NCBI GenBank assembly: GCA_031260355.1
Contig: JAIRJZ010000047.1
Location: forward strand, 1 to 57,371
Source: Burkholderiales bacterium
Lineage (GTDB): Bacteria; Pseudomonadota; Gammaproteobacteria; Burkholderiales; Casimicrobiaceae
Reading direction: 5' to 3'
DNA: 57,371 nt
Shown here: piece after piece, positions 39,607-47,501 of the stretch
How positions within the stretch are numbered: the stretch's first letter is position 1
Layout: each line of letters starts with the position of its first letter
The notes under the pieces: generated by a model
What the model was told of the DNA's origin: nothing
Seen by the model: only the letters and a program-made list of their open reading frames with translations
Databases searched by the model: none
Program-made: the position numbers and the translations under genes

Positions 39607-40929
39607 TCATGCGCAAGGGCGGATTTCCTCCCGCCATTCCTCTGCCAGCGCCTTCAACGCCTCCATATCGAGATCGACCGACGCACGGTTTTTGACACGC
39701 GCCTTCCCGTCCACCCAGACATGGCTCACATCATCGCCGCTCGCCGCATACACCAGATGCGAGACGGGATCGTAGCAAGGCGACAAACGCAACGCACCAA
39801 AGTCCACCGCGCACAAGTCCGCCGCCTTGCCAACTTCGAGCGAGCCGATTTCATCGCCCAACCCAAGCGCCTGCGCTCCGTGAACCGTCGCCATCGCCAG
39901 AGCACGGTGCGCGTCAACGGACGACGCCCTCTCCGTGCTGCCCTTCGCCAGCAATGCCGCCAGCCGCATTTCTTCGAACAAATCGAAGCGGCTGTTGCTG
40001 GCAGCGCCGTCGGTGCCCAAGCCAACATTGACACCAGCCTCAAGCAAAGCGGACAGCGGCGCAATGCCGCTGCCGTGTTTGAGGTTGGAGGTAGGACAGT
40101 GCGCAACCGAAGCGCCACACGCCGCCAACTGCGTGATTTCCTGCGGTTCGAGATGCACGGCGTGGACGGCGATCAGTTCCGGCCCGACCAAACCGAGACG
40201 GCGCAAACGTTCCAGCGGGCGCATGCCGTGTTCTTTCAAGCTCTGAGCGATTTCGTCGCGTGTTTCATGTACATGAATATGCAGCGGCAAATGCCATTCT
40301 TCTTCGAGCGCCCTCACCCGCTCGAAGCTGCGATCGGAAACGGAATACGGCGCGTGCGGCGCCAGACAAAAAGAAAGCTGCGGTTTGCCATGCAAGGCTT
40401 TACGAACTGCCATCCCTTTCGCAAGGTATTCGTCTGCGTCTTTTGCATAAGCGCCGGGAAATTCGAGCACGGTCAGACCGAGCGCCGCCCGAATTCCAGA
40501 AATGTTTACCGCTTCCGCCGCCGCTTCTGGAAAGAAATACATGTCGTTGAAACACGTCACCCCGCCGCGCAACATCTCGGCGCAGGCGATCAGCGTTCCG
40601 TCGTGAACGAAGCGGGGAGACACATGCTTCGCTTCTGCCGGCCAGATGTGTTCCGAAAGCCAGGACATCAGCGGCAAATCGTCGGCGATGCCGCGCAAAA
40701 GACTCATCGCCGCGTGGCAATGCAGATTGACCAACCCCGGCAGCAGCGCATGCGCTTCCAGCACCTCCGTTTCGCGTGCGATAAACCGCTCCCGCGCTTC
40801 GCGCTCCGGCAACACTGCCACGATTCGCCCCTGATCCACCGCCAGCGCATAGCGTTCGAACACAACGCCAGTGGGTACAACCGGCACCAACCAACGCGGG
40901 CAAATCAAAAGGTCGATAAATTGTTTCAT
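39607..40929 (-). CDS. mtaD: TRZ/ATZ-family amidohydrolase (probable 5'-methylthioadenosine/S-adenosylhomocysteine deaminase)
   Basis: 440 residues. Metal-binding motifs of the amidohydrolase superfamily: LLPGLVNLHCHAAMSLLRG (His70, His72), PLHIHVHETRDEI, AVHAVHLEPQEI and GLGTDGAASNS. It probably deaminates the by-products of SAM metabolism. In many proteobacteria this gene neighbours ubiG and gph near gyrA; here it is about 11 kb away from gph and ubiG is not seen. Its last 140 bases are duplicated at 38928-39069. The tail differs between the copies, so this one (EEWREEIRPCA) appears to be the intact end. Confidence 0.9.
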   Translation of the reverse strand: MKQFIDLLICPRWLVPVVPTGVVFERYALAVDQGRIVAVLPEREARERFIARETEVLEAHALLPGLVNLHCHAAMSLLRGIADDLPLMSWLSEHIWPAEAKHVSPRFVHDGTLIACAEMLRGGVTCFNDMYFFPEAAAEAVNISGIRAALGLTVLEFPGAYAKDADEYLAKGMAVRKALHGKPQLSFCLAPHAPYSVSDRSFERVRALEEEWHLPLHIHVHETRDEIAQSLKEHGMRPLERLRRLGLVGPELIAVHAVHLEPQEITQLAACGASVAHCPTSNLKHGSGIAPLSALLEAGVNVGLGTDGAASNSRFDLFEEMRLAALLAKGSTERASSVDAHRALAMATVHGAQALGLGDEIGSLEVGKAADLCAVDFGALRLSPCYDPVSHLVYAASGDDVSHVWVDGKARVKNRASVDLDMEALKALAEEWREEIRPCA

Positions 40930-40983
40930 GGTCGTTGCCCAAAGAGGAAATTGGGGCAGTTTTCATTCCATCGTGTAAGGCTC

Positions 40984-41104
40984 GGAACCTGTCTCAAAAT
41001 CGTTGCTCCGTTATAAACGTTCGTTTGGCCACTCCGTCATTCCGGCGTCCGCTGGAATGACGGCTTCTTGATACCGAACTCCTGAAACATTTTGAGATGG
41101 TTTC
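40984..41104. repeat. MITE-like intergenic inverted repeat
   Basis: Outer arms AACCTGTCTCAAAAT (40986-41000) and ATTTTGAGATGGTT (41090-41103) are near-complementary, 9 bases perfect. Inside is a perfect 10-base hairpin CCGTCATTCC (41034-41043) / GGAATGACGG (41055-41064). The core ATTCC-N10-GGAAT has the size and layout of the 20-base dRS3-type repeats of neisserial genomes, though such cores also occur elsewhere. It holds no reading frame. Confidence 0.55.
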
Positions 41105-41251
41105 TCACTCAACCACCTGCTGTTTGAATCGGTTCATTGTACCCGTAGCCGGCTTCTCTGAGGAATCCGTCAGCCGCGAAGGTTTACATTCAGCGCGTGT
41201 TCACGCACAATAAAACTTTATCGTGCTGTTTTCATACTCCCTTGACGCCGC

Positions 41252-41452
41252 ATGTTTCAGGACCTCTCCAAATTCGGACGCTACCTCGGACAAGCCGCCA
41301 GGCTGATGGTCGGCATGCCCGACTATGACACTTACGTCCAGCACATGCGCACGACCCACCCCGAAAAGCCGGTCATGACCTACGAAGAATTTTTCCGCGA
41401 CCGCCAGGACGCGCGTTACGGCGGCAAGAACGGCTCGTTCCGCTGCTGCTGA
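41252..41452 (+). CDS. yjiX: YbdD/YjiX-family small protein
   Basis: 66 residues, full length for DUF466. Family features are [20 protein letters not shown], then [20 protein letters not shown], and a C-terminus [11 protein letters not shown] with two cysteines. Family members usually follow cstA or btsT pyruvate/peptide transporters and precede yjiA. Here yjiA follows after 23 bases, but no transporter gene lies upstream, so the pair is orphaned. Its function is not established. Confidence 0.9.
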   Translation: MFQDLSKFGRYLGQAARLMVGMPDYDTYVQHMRTTHPEKPVMTYEEFFRDRQDARYGGKNGSFRCC

Positions 41453-41475
41453 GTGGCCTGTCCCTCCTTGCTCCG

Positions 41476-42498
41476 ATGACGACCGACCGCTCTCCCGTTC
41501 CCGCGACGATTCTCACCGGTTTCCTGGGCTCCGGAAAAACCACGCTGCTCAACCATCTCCTGAGCGAAAACCGTGGCGAAAAAATTGCCATCATCGAAAA
41601 TGAATTCGGTGAAATCAATCTCGACAGCCGCTTGTTGACGAAAGGCGCCGAAGTCGAAATCATCGAATTGACCAACGGCTGCGTCTGTTGCACCGTGCGC
41701 GGCGAACTGACCTCCGCGCTACAAGACTTGCTGGCGCGCCGCGACACCGGTACGCTGTCTTTTGACCGCCTGATTCTCGAAACCACCGGCCTCGCCGATC
41801 CCGCGCCGGTCATCCAGACTTTTTTCGTCGATGACGCGTTGCGGGAGCGTTTTCAGCTCGATGCCGTGATCACTCTGGTTGACAGCGAACACGCGCAGAA
41901 ACAACTCGACGAGCATCGCGTCGCCGCTTCGCAAATCGGCTTCGCCGACCGCCTGTTGCTGACCAAAGCCGACCGCATCCAAGACGACGGTAAGGCACTG
42001 TTGATCGACCGTCTGCGAAAAATCAATGCGCGCGCCCCCATCGTTGAAGTTCTTCATGGGCAGTTGCCGCCCGCAGACTGGCTCGACCTCCATGCTTTCA
42101 ACCTCGAATCCGCGCTCTCGGTCGATGAGGCTTTCGTCGCGCCAAACACTTCCGCGCCTGTTTTCGTTGCAATCCGGCAACCGCAGACTTTGCTGAACCG
42201 TTCGTGGAACGACAGCATCGGTTCGCATGTCCTCGAGGCCGGCGAAATGGATCTGGTTCGCGTCGGCGCCTGGATGGAGTCGCTCATTGAAGACCACGGC
42301 AACGACATGCTGCGCTACAAAGGCATTCTCGCCGTCGCCGGTGAACCGCGACGGCTGATCGTTCAGGGCGTGCATAAAGTCGTCGGCTTCGACTACGGCG
42401 AACCCTGGCGTCCCGAAGAAGCGCGAAGCTCAGTGCTGGTCGTGATCGGTCGCGAGTTACCGGTTGAAGCGATGAAGAGCGGCTTCAGGGCGTGTTAA
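41476..42498 (+). CDS. yjiA: CobW/YjiA-type GTPase (metallochaperone family)
   Basis: 340 residues. The P-loop is GFLGSGKTT at residues 15-23. The metal-binding CxCC motif is NGCVCCTVRGEL (Cys69, Cys71, Cys72), Walker B is LILETTGLADPAPV, and the base-recognition motif is LLLTKADR. The C-terminal CobW_C domain has LRYKGILAVAGEPRRLIVQG. The family moves zinc or cobalt into target proteins. It is co-transcribed with yjiX and converges on the efflux operon. Confidence 0.9.
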   Translation: MTTDRSPVPATILTGFLGSGKTTLLNHLLSENRGEKIAIIENEFGEINLDSRLLTKGAEVEIIELTNGCVCCTVRGELTSALQDLLARRDTGTLSFDRLILETTGLADPAPVIQTFFVDDALRERFQLDAVITLVDSEHAQKQLDEHRVAASQIGFADRLLLTKADRIQDDGKALLIDRLRKINARAPIVEVLHGQLPPADWLDLHAFNLESALSVDEAFVAPNTSAPVFVAIRQPQTLLNRSWNDSIGSHVLEAGEMDLVRVGAWMESLIEDHGNDMLRYKGILAVAGEPRRLIVQGVHKVVGFDYGEPWRPEEARSSVLVVIGRELPVEAMKSGFRAC

Positions 42499-42525
42499 TA
42501 CTATACGCGACGCAGCATGAGCCAA

Positions 42526-42561
42526 CCCGCCCATGCAAGGAGCACAACGCCGATGGGCGGG
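42526..42561. repeat. stem-loop between the convergent yjiA and efflux operons
   Basis: A perfect 9-base stem CCCGCCCAT / ATGGGCGGG with an 18-base loop lies between two converging transcription units. Neither side has a T-tract, so a simple rho-independent terminator is not shown. Confidence 0.5.
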
Positions 42562-42586
42562 GCAAAGTTACCCTTAACAGGCCCTG

Positions 42587-44092
42587 CTACGGCGCAGTCC
42601 GGTTGAGCGCTTCCGCCGCTCCTGCCGCTCCTGTCCCCATCGCCTGAAACAACGCCACGGTATCGGCGTAACGATCCGCCGTCGATTGAATTTGCGCCAG
42701 TTGCGTCTCCAGATAGCGCCGCTCGGCATCAAGCACCGCCCATTGATCAACGCCGCCCAAGCGGTGACGCGCTTCCATCAACCGATAGGTCGCCCGCGCT
42801 TCGCCAGCCGCCGCGCTGCGCGCTTCCAAGGCCAGCGCGTCGGTTTCCAGCGCCCGCAGCGCGTCGGCAACGTTCTGGAACCCTTGCAATACGGTCTGCC
42901 GGTAGCCGGCGGCGGCGGCGTCAAACGCCGCTTCGGCGGCGCGCTTGTATGCCCGCAACTCGCCGCCGCGAAACAGCGGCTGGGTCACACCAGCGCCCAG
43001 ATTCCAGAGGTTGAAACCATCGGCAAACAATTTTTCTCCGCTCAGTACCGCCGAGCCGAAGTTGCCGCTCAGCGTAAGGCGCGGATACAGATTGGCCGTT
43101 GCCACGCCGACCTGGGCGCTCGCTTGGTGCAGCATCGCTTCAGCGGCGCGAATGTCGGGACGTTGACGCACCAGTTCGGAGGGAACCGTCAACGGCAATG
43201 TCTCCGGCAACCGCAAATCAGCAAGGCGGAACGACGGCAGCGCCACCTCGCCCGGCGTTTGCCCCAGATACGATGCCAGTTGGTGACGTGTGCCGTGCAG
43301 CAAGCGCTGCAGCGGCGGCAAGCGGGCTTGAGTGTCGGCCAGAACGCTTTTGACGTTTTGCACCTCGGTATCGGATACGCCGCCGAGCGCGCGCCGTGCT
43401 TCGAGAATCGCCAGTTGCCTCCGCTGCGCCTCGATCACCAAATCCAGAACGTCAATCTGCTCGCGCAACGATGCTTCGCGTACCACGGCGGCGGTGATGT
43501 TGGCCGCCAGCGTCAGCCGCGCCGCTTCCCACTGATACAACTTGATTTCCGTTGCCGCCTGCAACCCTTCCAGCGCCCGCGCATTGGCGCCGAACCAGTC
43601 GAAGGTATAGGAAACGCCGACCGATGCGTTGTAGAGCGTAAACGGCGGCGGGCTGGGGATCGCCGTGATACCCATCGCTTCAACGTTGACCTGTTGTCGT
43701 GCTGCCGAAACGCCGAGATCGACCGCCGGATAGCGAGACGTGCCGGCACGCGCGGCATACTCTTCTTGCGCCTGCCGGAGACGCGCTTCGGCTTCTGCCA
43801 ATGTCGGACTGTTTGCCAACGCCTGTTCGATCAACCGGTTGAGTTCTGTATTTTGAAAAAGCGACCACCAGGGTTCGCCGCGCAGCAAATCTCCGGCCTC
43901 TCCGACGACGAACCGTTGCGCCGCGCCGCCGGGGGTCACCGCTGGGATCGCCACGGTTTGTTCAGGCAGCGGGGTTTCCGTATAGCGCGCTGCCGCTGGC
44001 GCTTCCGGCGATTTGAAATCGGGGCCGACCGCGCAACCGCCAAGCGCCGCAACAGCACAGACCAGCAATCCCCATCTGAATTTTAGTGACAT
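42587..44092 (-). CDS. outer-membrane efflux lipoprotein (NodT/OprM family)
   Basis: 501 residues. The N-terminus has a lipoprotein signal with lipobox LGGC, followed by AVGPDFKSPEAPAA, typical of the NodT subfamily. Two outer-membrane-factor repeats are visible: LNRLIEQALANSPTLAEAEA and the second half with NLWNLGAGVTQPLFRGGELR. Such proteins form the TolC-like exit duct. It is the last gene of the operon and starts 13 bases after the permease. Confidence 0.93.
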   Translation of the reverse strand: MSLKFRWGLLVCAVAALGGCAVGPDFKSPEAPAAARYTETPLPEQTVAIPAVTPGGAAQRFVVGEAGDLLRGEPWWSLFQNTELNRLIEQALANSPTLAEAEARLRQAQEEYAARAGTSRYPAVDLGVSAARQQVNVEAMGITAIPSPPPFTLYNASVGVSYTFDWFGANARALEGLQAATEIKLYQWEAARLTLAANITAAVVREASLREQIDVLDLVIEAQRRQLAILEARRALGGVSDTEVQNVKSVLADTQARLPPLQRLLHGTRHQLASYLGQTPGEVALPSFRLADLRLPETLPLTVPSELVRQRPDIRAAEAMLHQASAQVGVATANLYPRLTLSGNFGSAVLSGEKLFADGFNLWNLGAGVTQPLFRGGELRAYKRAAEAAFDAAAAGYRQTVLQGFQNVADALRALETDALALEARSAAAGEARATYRLMEARHRLGGVDQWAVLDAERRYLETQLAQIQSTADRYADTVALFQAMGTGAAGAAEALNRTAP

Positions 44093-44105
44093 GAGCGCAT
44101 CCCCA

Positions 44106-45251
44106 TCAATCCAGTGTACGTCGGTAAAATTTCAACGCAACCCCCATCAGGATGACCGTGAACGCCATCAACGGCCACAAATCCGTCCACAAATCCGGCC
44201 AACTGTTGCCTTTCAACATGATGCCGCGCACCAGCCGGTTGAAGTACGTCATCGGCAGCCCATGAGCAATGACTTGCGCCCAATAAGGCATGCCGTAAAA
44301 CGGAAACATGAAACCCGACAACAGCACATTAGGCAAAAAGAAAAAGAACGTCAGTTGCACGCTTTGCAACTGATTCATCGACAACGAAGAGATGGTAATC
44401 CCAACCGTCAACGCTGCTGCGATATAAACCAGCAGAATCACATAAAGCTCGACGATGCCACCGACAAATGGCACACTGAAAAGCAAAATCGCCGCCAATA
44501 AAATAATCGAGGCCTGAATCATCCCGATAAAAATGTACGGCACAATTTTTCCGGTCATCACTTCCAGTGGCCGCACTGGCGTTGCCAACAGGTTTTCCAT
44601 CGTGCCCCGTTCGCGTTCACGAACCATCGCCAGTCCGGTGATCATCACCATCGTCATCATCAAAATGACTCCCATCAGTCCGGGAACGATGTTGTATTGC
44701 GTGATGCCTTCCGGGTTGTAGCGGCGATGAACCAGCACCTCGAACGGCAAAGCCGATCCGTGCAACGTCGTCAGCGGGCCGCCGAAATCCTTCCAGCCCA
44801 CACTTTCCGCCAACCGGGTCACCGCACCGATCGCGTTGCTCGCCGCCGCCGGATCGGTGGCGTCGGCAATGATCAAAACCGCTGGTCGTTCGCCCCGCAC
44901 CAACTGCCGCGAAAAATCGCTCGGAATGTTCACGACAAACTGCGTATCGCCCCGCGCCAGCGCCTCCTCACCTTCTTCCTCATTGTTCAGTTCGCCGACA
45001 AATTTGAAATAACCCGTGTTGTGCATCGCCATGATGAAGCTGCGCGAAAACTCGCTGCGGTCGGCGTCAATCATCATGGTCTTCAAGTTCTTCGGATCCA
45101 TATTGATCGCATAGCCGAACAGAATCAGCAGCATCACCGGAATACCGATCGTCACCGCAAGGGTGACCCGATCCCGTTTCAGTTGCAGGAATTCTTTGCG
45201 CACGATTCCCCAGAAGCGCGCCACGGAAAAGAAAAATGGCCGGCGGCTCAT
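44106..45251 (-). CDS. ABC-2 type transporter permease (YbhS/YbhR/YhhJ type)
   Basis: 381 residues. One N-terminal helix (TLAVTIGIPVMLLILFGYAI) is followed by a large periplasmic loop of about 150 residues and then five helices, including VRERERGTMENLLATPVRPL before helix 3. This is the ABC2_membrane_3 layout used for drug or lipid export. Only one permease gene is present, so the complex is probably a homodimer, unlike YbhRS. The start overlaps the ATPase stop as ATGA. Confidence 0.92.
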   Translation of the reverse strand: MSRRPFFFSVARFWGIVRKEFLQLKRDRVTLAVTIGIPVMLLILFGYAINMDPKNLKTMMIDADRSEFSRSFIMAMHNTGYFKFVGELNNEEEGEEALARGDTQFVVNIPSDFSRQLVRGERPAVLIIADATDPAAASNAIGAVTRLAESVGWKDFGGPLTTLHGSALPFEVLVHRRYNPEGITQYNIVPGLMGVILMMTMVMITGLAMVRERERGTMENLLATPVRPLEVMTGKIVPYIFIGMIQASIILLAAILLFSVPFVGGIVELYVILLVYIAAALTVGITISSLSMNQLQSVQLTFFFFLPNVLLSGFMFPFYGMPYWAQVIAHGLPMTYFNRLVRGIMLKGNSWPDLWTDLWPLMAFTVILMGVALKFYRRTLD

Positions 45252-46222
45252 CGCTTCACCTTCCGCGCTTCCGCCGACGTCCGCATCAAGTGGATGAACA
45301 CTTCTTCAAGTCCGGTTTCCGTTCGTACCATTTCATACGGAAGATCGGCGATGGTCTCCCGCAGCGTTTTTTCGAGCATGACCGGATCGCGGCCGGTCAC
45401 ATGCAGCGCGTTGCCGAACGCCGCCGTTTGCAAAACGCCCGGTTTGCCGGCAAGCATGGCCGATAACCTGGCCAGGTTTTCGTCGGCGATCTCGCCCTTG
45501 ATCGCCCAGGTAAACAATCCCTGTGCCGCCACGATTTCCTGCGCCGCCCCCTGTGCCAGCAAAGCGCCGTGCGAAATGTAAGCAAGCTTGTGGCAGCGTT
45601 CCGCTTCGTCCATGTAATGCGTACTGACCAGCACCGAAACACCCTGCGCCGCCAACCGGTGCAACTCCTCCCAAAAATCGCGTCGTGCGGCAGGATCGAC
45701 GCCTGCCGTCGGCTCGTCGAGCAGCAACAACGCCGGCCGGTGCAACATGCACGCCGCCAGAGCCAGTCGCTGCTTCCAACCGCCGGACAAGGTACCCGCC
45801 AATTGGTTTGCCCGCTCTTTCAATCCAAGGTTGGTCAGCGAATTTTCCACCGCCGTTTTTCGATCCGGCATCTGGTAAACACGCGCGATGAAATCGAGAT
45901 TTTCACGGATCGACAAATCTTCCCAGAACGAAAACCGCTGCGTCATGTAGCCAACGTTGCGCTTGATCGCGTCGCTTTCGGTGATGATGTCGTAGCCCAA
46001 GCAAGTGCCGCCGCCCGAATCCGGCGTCAACAAACCGCACATCAACCGGATGGAAGTCGTCTTGCCGCTGCCGTTCGGCCCCAGAAAACCGAAAATCTCA
46101 CCGGGACGGACTTGCAACGACAGGTCATCGACAACATGCTTGTCGCCGAAATACTTGTTCAACCCGCGCACATCGATCGCGAATTCGGAACTGCGAACGC
46201 GGCCTTCCTGACGGGTTATCAT
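45248..46222 (-). CDS. ABC transporter ATP-binding protein
   Basis: 324 residues. Walker A is GPNGSGKTT (48-56), the signature LSGGWKQR (145-152) and Walker B LLLLDEP (165-171), followed by STHYMDEAERC with the switch histidine. The sequence contains a single nucleotide-binding domain with a C-terminal extension of about 90 residues typical of drug-exporter ATPases. It lies between the adaptor gene and the permease gene. Confidence 0.95.
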   Translation of the reverse strand: MITRQEGRVRSSEFAIDVRGLNKYFGDKHVVDDLSLQVRPGEIFGFLGPNGSGKTTSIRLMCGLLTPDSGGGTCLGYDIITESDAIKRNVGYMTQRFSFWEDLSIRENLDFIARVYQMPDRKTAVENSLTNLGLKERANQLAGTLSGGWKQRLALAACMLHRPALLLLDEPTAGVDPAARRDFWEELHRLAAQGVSVLVSTHYMDEAERCHKLAYISHGALLAQGAAQEIVAAQGLFTWAIKGEIADENLARLSAMLAGKPGVLQTAAFGNALHVTGRDPVMLEKTLRETIADLPYEMVRTETGLEEVFIHLMRTSAEARKVKR

Positions 46223-46226
46223 TTTT

Positions 46227-47189
46227 TTATAGCAGATGCACCGATACCGGCTGGCCGGGATGCAGCAAGCGCGTTTCGTTCGGCTGCGGATGTGCTTCGA
46301 CCATGAATACCAGCTTGGCTCGGCTTTCGTTGCTGAAAATCACCGGCGGCGTATATTCGGTCCGGTCGGCAATATAAGTAATCACCGCCTCGACCGGTGC
46401 CGCACAACCGTCGCAAACAAGTCGCACCGGTTGCCCTTTCTTTATTGCGCCGACCTTTGTCTCGGGAACGAAAAAACGTACTTTGACGTTTTGCGGCGGC
46501 AACAACTTCACTACCGGCGCCCCTGCCGCCACCCATTCACCTTCGCGATACAGCGTGTCCACCACTTCGCCGCCCTTCGCTGCCGTCACCGCTTTCTGCC
46601 GCAGCGCCCAATCCGCCTGCTCGAGCGCCGCCCGCATCGCCGTCACCTGCGCCTCCTGTGCCTTGATTTGCTGCTCACGGTTGGGGAGACGCGCCACTTC
46701 AATCTGATAGGTCAATTCCCGCACCTGCGCCGCCGTCGCCTCGGCGCGCGCCCGACTGTCGTCGCGCTGCGCTTCGGCAATACCGCCGAACGCCAATTGC
46801 TTTTCATCGCGTTCCGCCTGAATCGCTGCCTGTTTCGCCTGCGCCTGCGCCTGCGCCAACTGTGCCTCGATCACTTGCACTTCCGGCAGCCGCCGACCGG
46901 TTTTGATATCGGACAACTGCGCCTGCGCGGCGGAAAGCTGCGCCCGCGCCTGCTGCAACGCGGCGCTTTCCTTTTCCGCTTCCAAGGCAAAAAGCGGCGC
47001 GCCGTCCTCGATGATCGTCCCGCGCTGCACCGTCAGTTGATCGAGTCGCCCCCCCAGCGGCGAAGCGACATAGACGTACTCCCCTTCGACATACCCTTGA
47101 TAGGTTTCCGCCGTTTTCTCGGTACACGCACTCAATAACGTACCGGCAAAAACGGCGACGCCAATTTGCAGCCAACGCAGACAGATCAT
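46227..47189 (-). CDS. HlyD-type periplasmic adaptor lipoprotein
   Basis: 320 residues. The signal ends in the lipobox LLSAC. The membrane-fusion fold has a lipoyl half (EGEYVYVASPLGGRLDQLTV), a long coiled-coil rich in Gln/Ala (residues 75-195), and a beta domain with PETKVGAIKKGQPVRLVCDG. It links the ABC pump to the outer-membrane duct. It opens the four-gene operon; AAGGAG precedes the ATG at 6 bases. Confidence 0.93.
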   Translation of the reverse strand: MICLRWLQIGVAVFAGTLLSACTEKTAETYQGYVEGEYVYVASPLGGRLDQLTVQRGTIIEDGAPLFALEAEKESAALQQARAQLSAAQAQLSDIKTGRRLPEVQVIEAQLAQAQAQAKQAAIQAERDEKQLAFGGIAEAQRDDSRARAEATAAQVRELTYQIEVARLPNREQQIKAQEAQVTAMRAALEQADWALRQKAVTAAKGGEVVDTLYREGEWVAAGAPVVKLLPPQNVKVRFFVPETKVGAIKKGQPVRLVCDGCAAPVEAVITYIADRTEYTPPVIFSNESRAKLVFMVEAHPQPNETRLLHPGQPVSVHLL

Positions 47190-47247
47190 TACAACTCCTT
47201 GGCCTGATCATCCACCCTTAGGATAACCCGAATCGTTGCTCACCAAT

Positions 47248-47264
47248 CTTAACGCAACCTTAAC
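47248..47264 (-). promoter_or_regulatory. PmrA-like direct-repeat box before the efflux operon
   Basis: CTTAAC-N5-CTTAAC on the plus strand (47248-47253 and 47259-47264) has the half-site and spacing of PmrA/QseB-type OmpR-family boxes, for which CTTAAT-N5-CTTAAT is the known form. A possible -10, TATCCT on the minus strand, lies at 47225-47220. The box therefore covers the -35 region, the usual position for activation by these regulators. The regulator itself is not in the window. Confidence 0.5.
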
Positions 47265-47380
47265 GCTGCTGCCGAGGAAAAGCCTCGCGCTTTTCCAAAA
47301 CGCCGACCCATACCACGCCATTATTCCAGAAGGGCGTGTTCTTGAGAAACTTTCATCGTATCAACCTCCCACCCTGAAGG

Positions 47381-47417
47381 GCACGCTCTTCCTTTATAAA
47401 AAGAGTGTGCTTTTATT
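47381..47417 (+). terminator. plus-strand terminator-like hairpin without an obvious gene
   Basis: GCACGCTCTT / AAGAGTGTGC (one G-T pair) is followed by TTTTATT on the plus strand. The genes on both sides run on the minus strand, so it may end an unknown small RNA or be left over. A similar half, AAGGGCGTGTTCTT, lies about 50 bases before it. Confidence 0.4.
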
Positions 47418-47501
47418 CGGGATCATTTTCCATTCATCGCGTTTTGACCGAGGCCCTCTTCGAGGATTTGCGTGCTATCGTTTCCGCCGGATGAACCCCA
47501 A

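Noticed and set aside
41440-41479. Possible selenocysteine at the C-terminal TGA of yjiX
   Set aside because: The protein already ends in two cysteines at the family's usual C-terminus, and the codons after TGA give nothing family-like.
42499-42600. A minus-strand tail reading PPIGVVLLAWAGWLMLRRV just after the efflux lipoprotein gene, resembling a sorting-signal helix
   Set aside because: It is in a different frame from the lipoprotein gene, has no start of its own and lies in a hairpin region. No full protein can be built from it.
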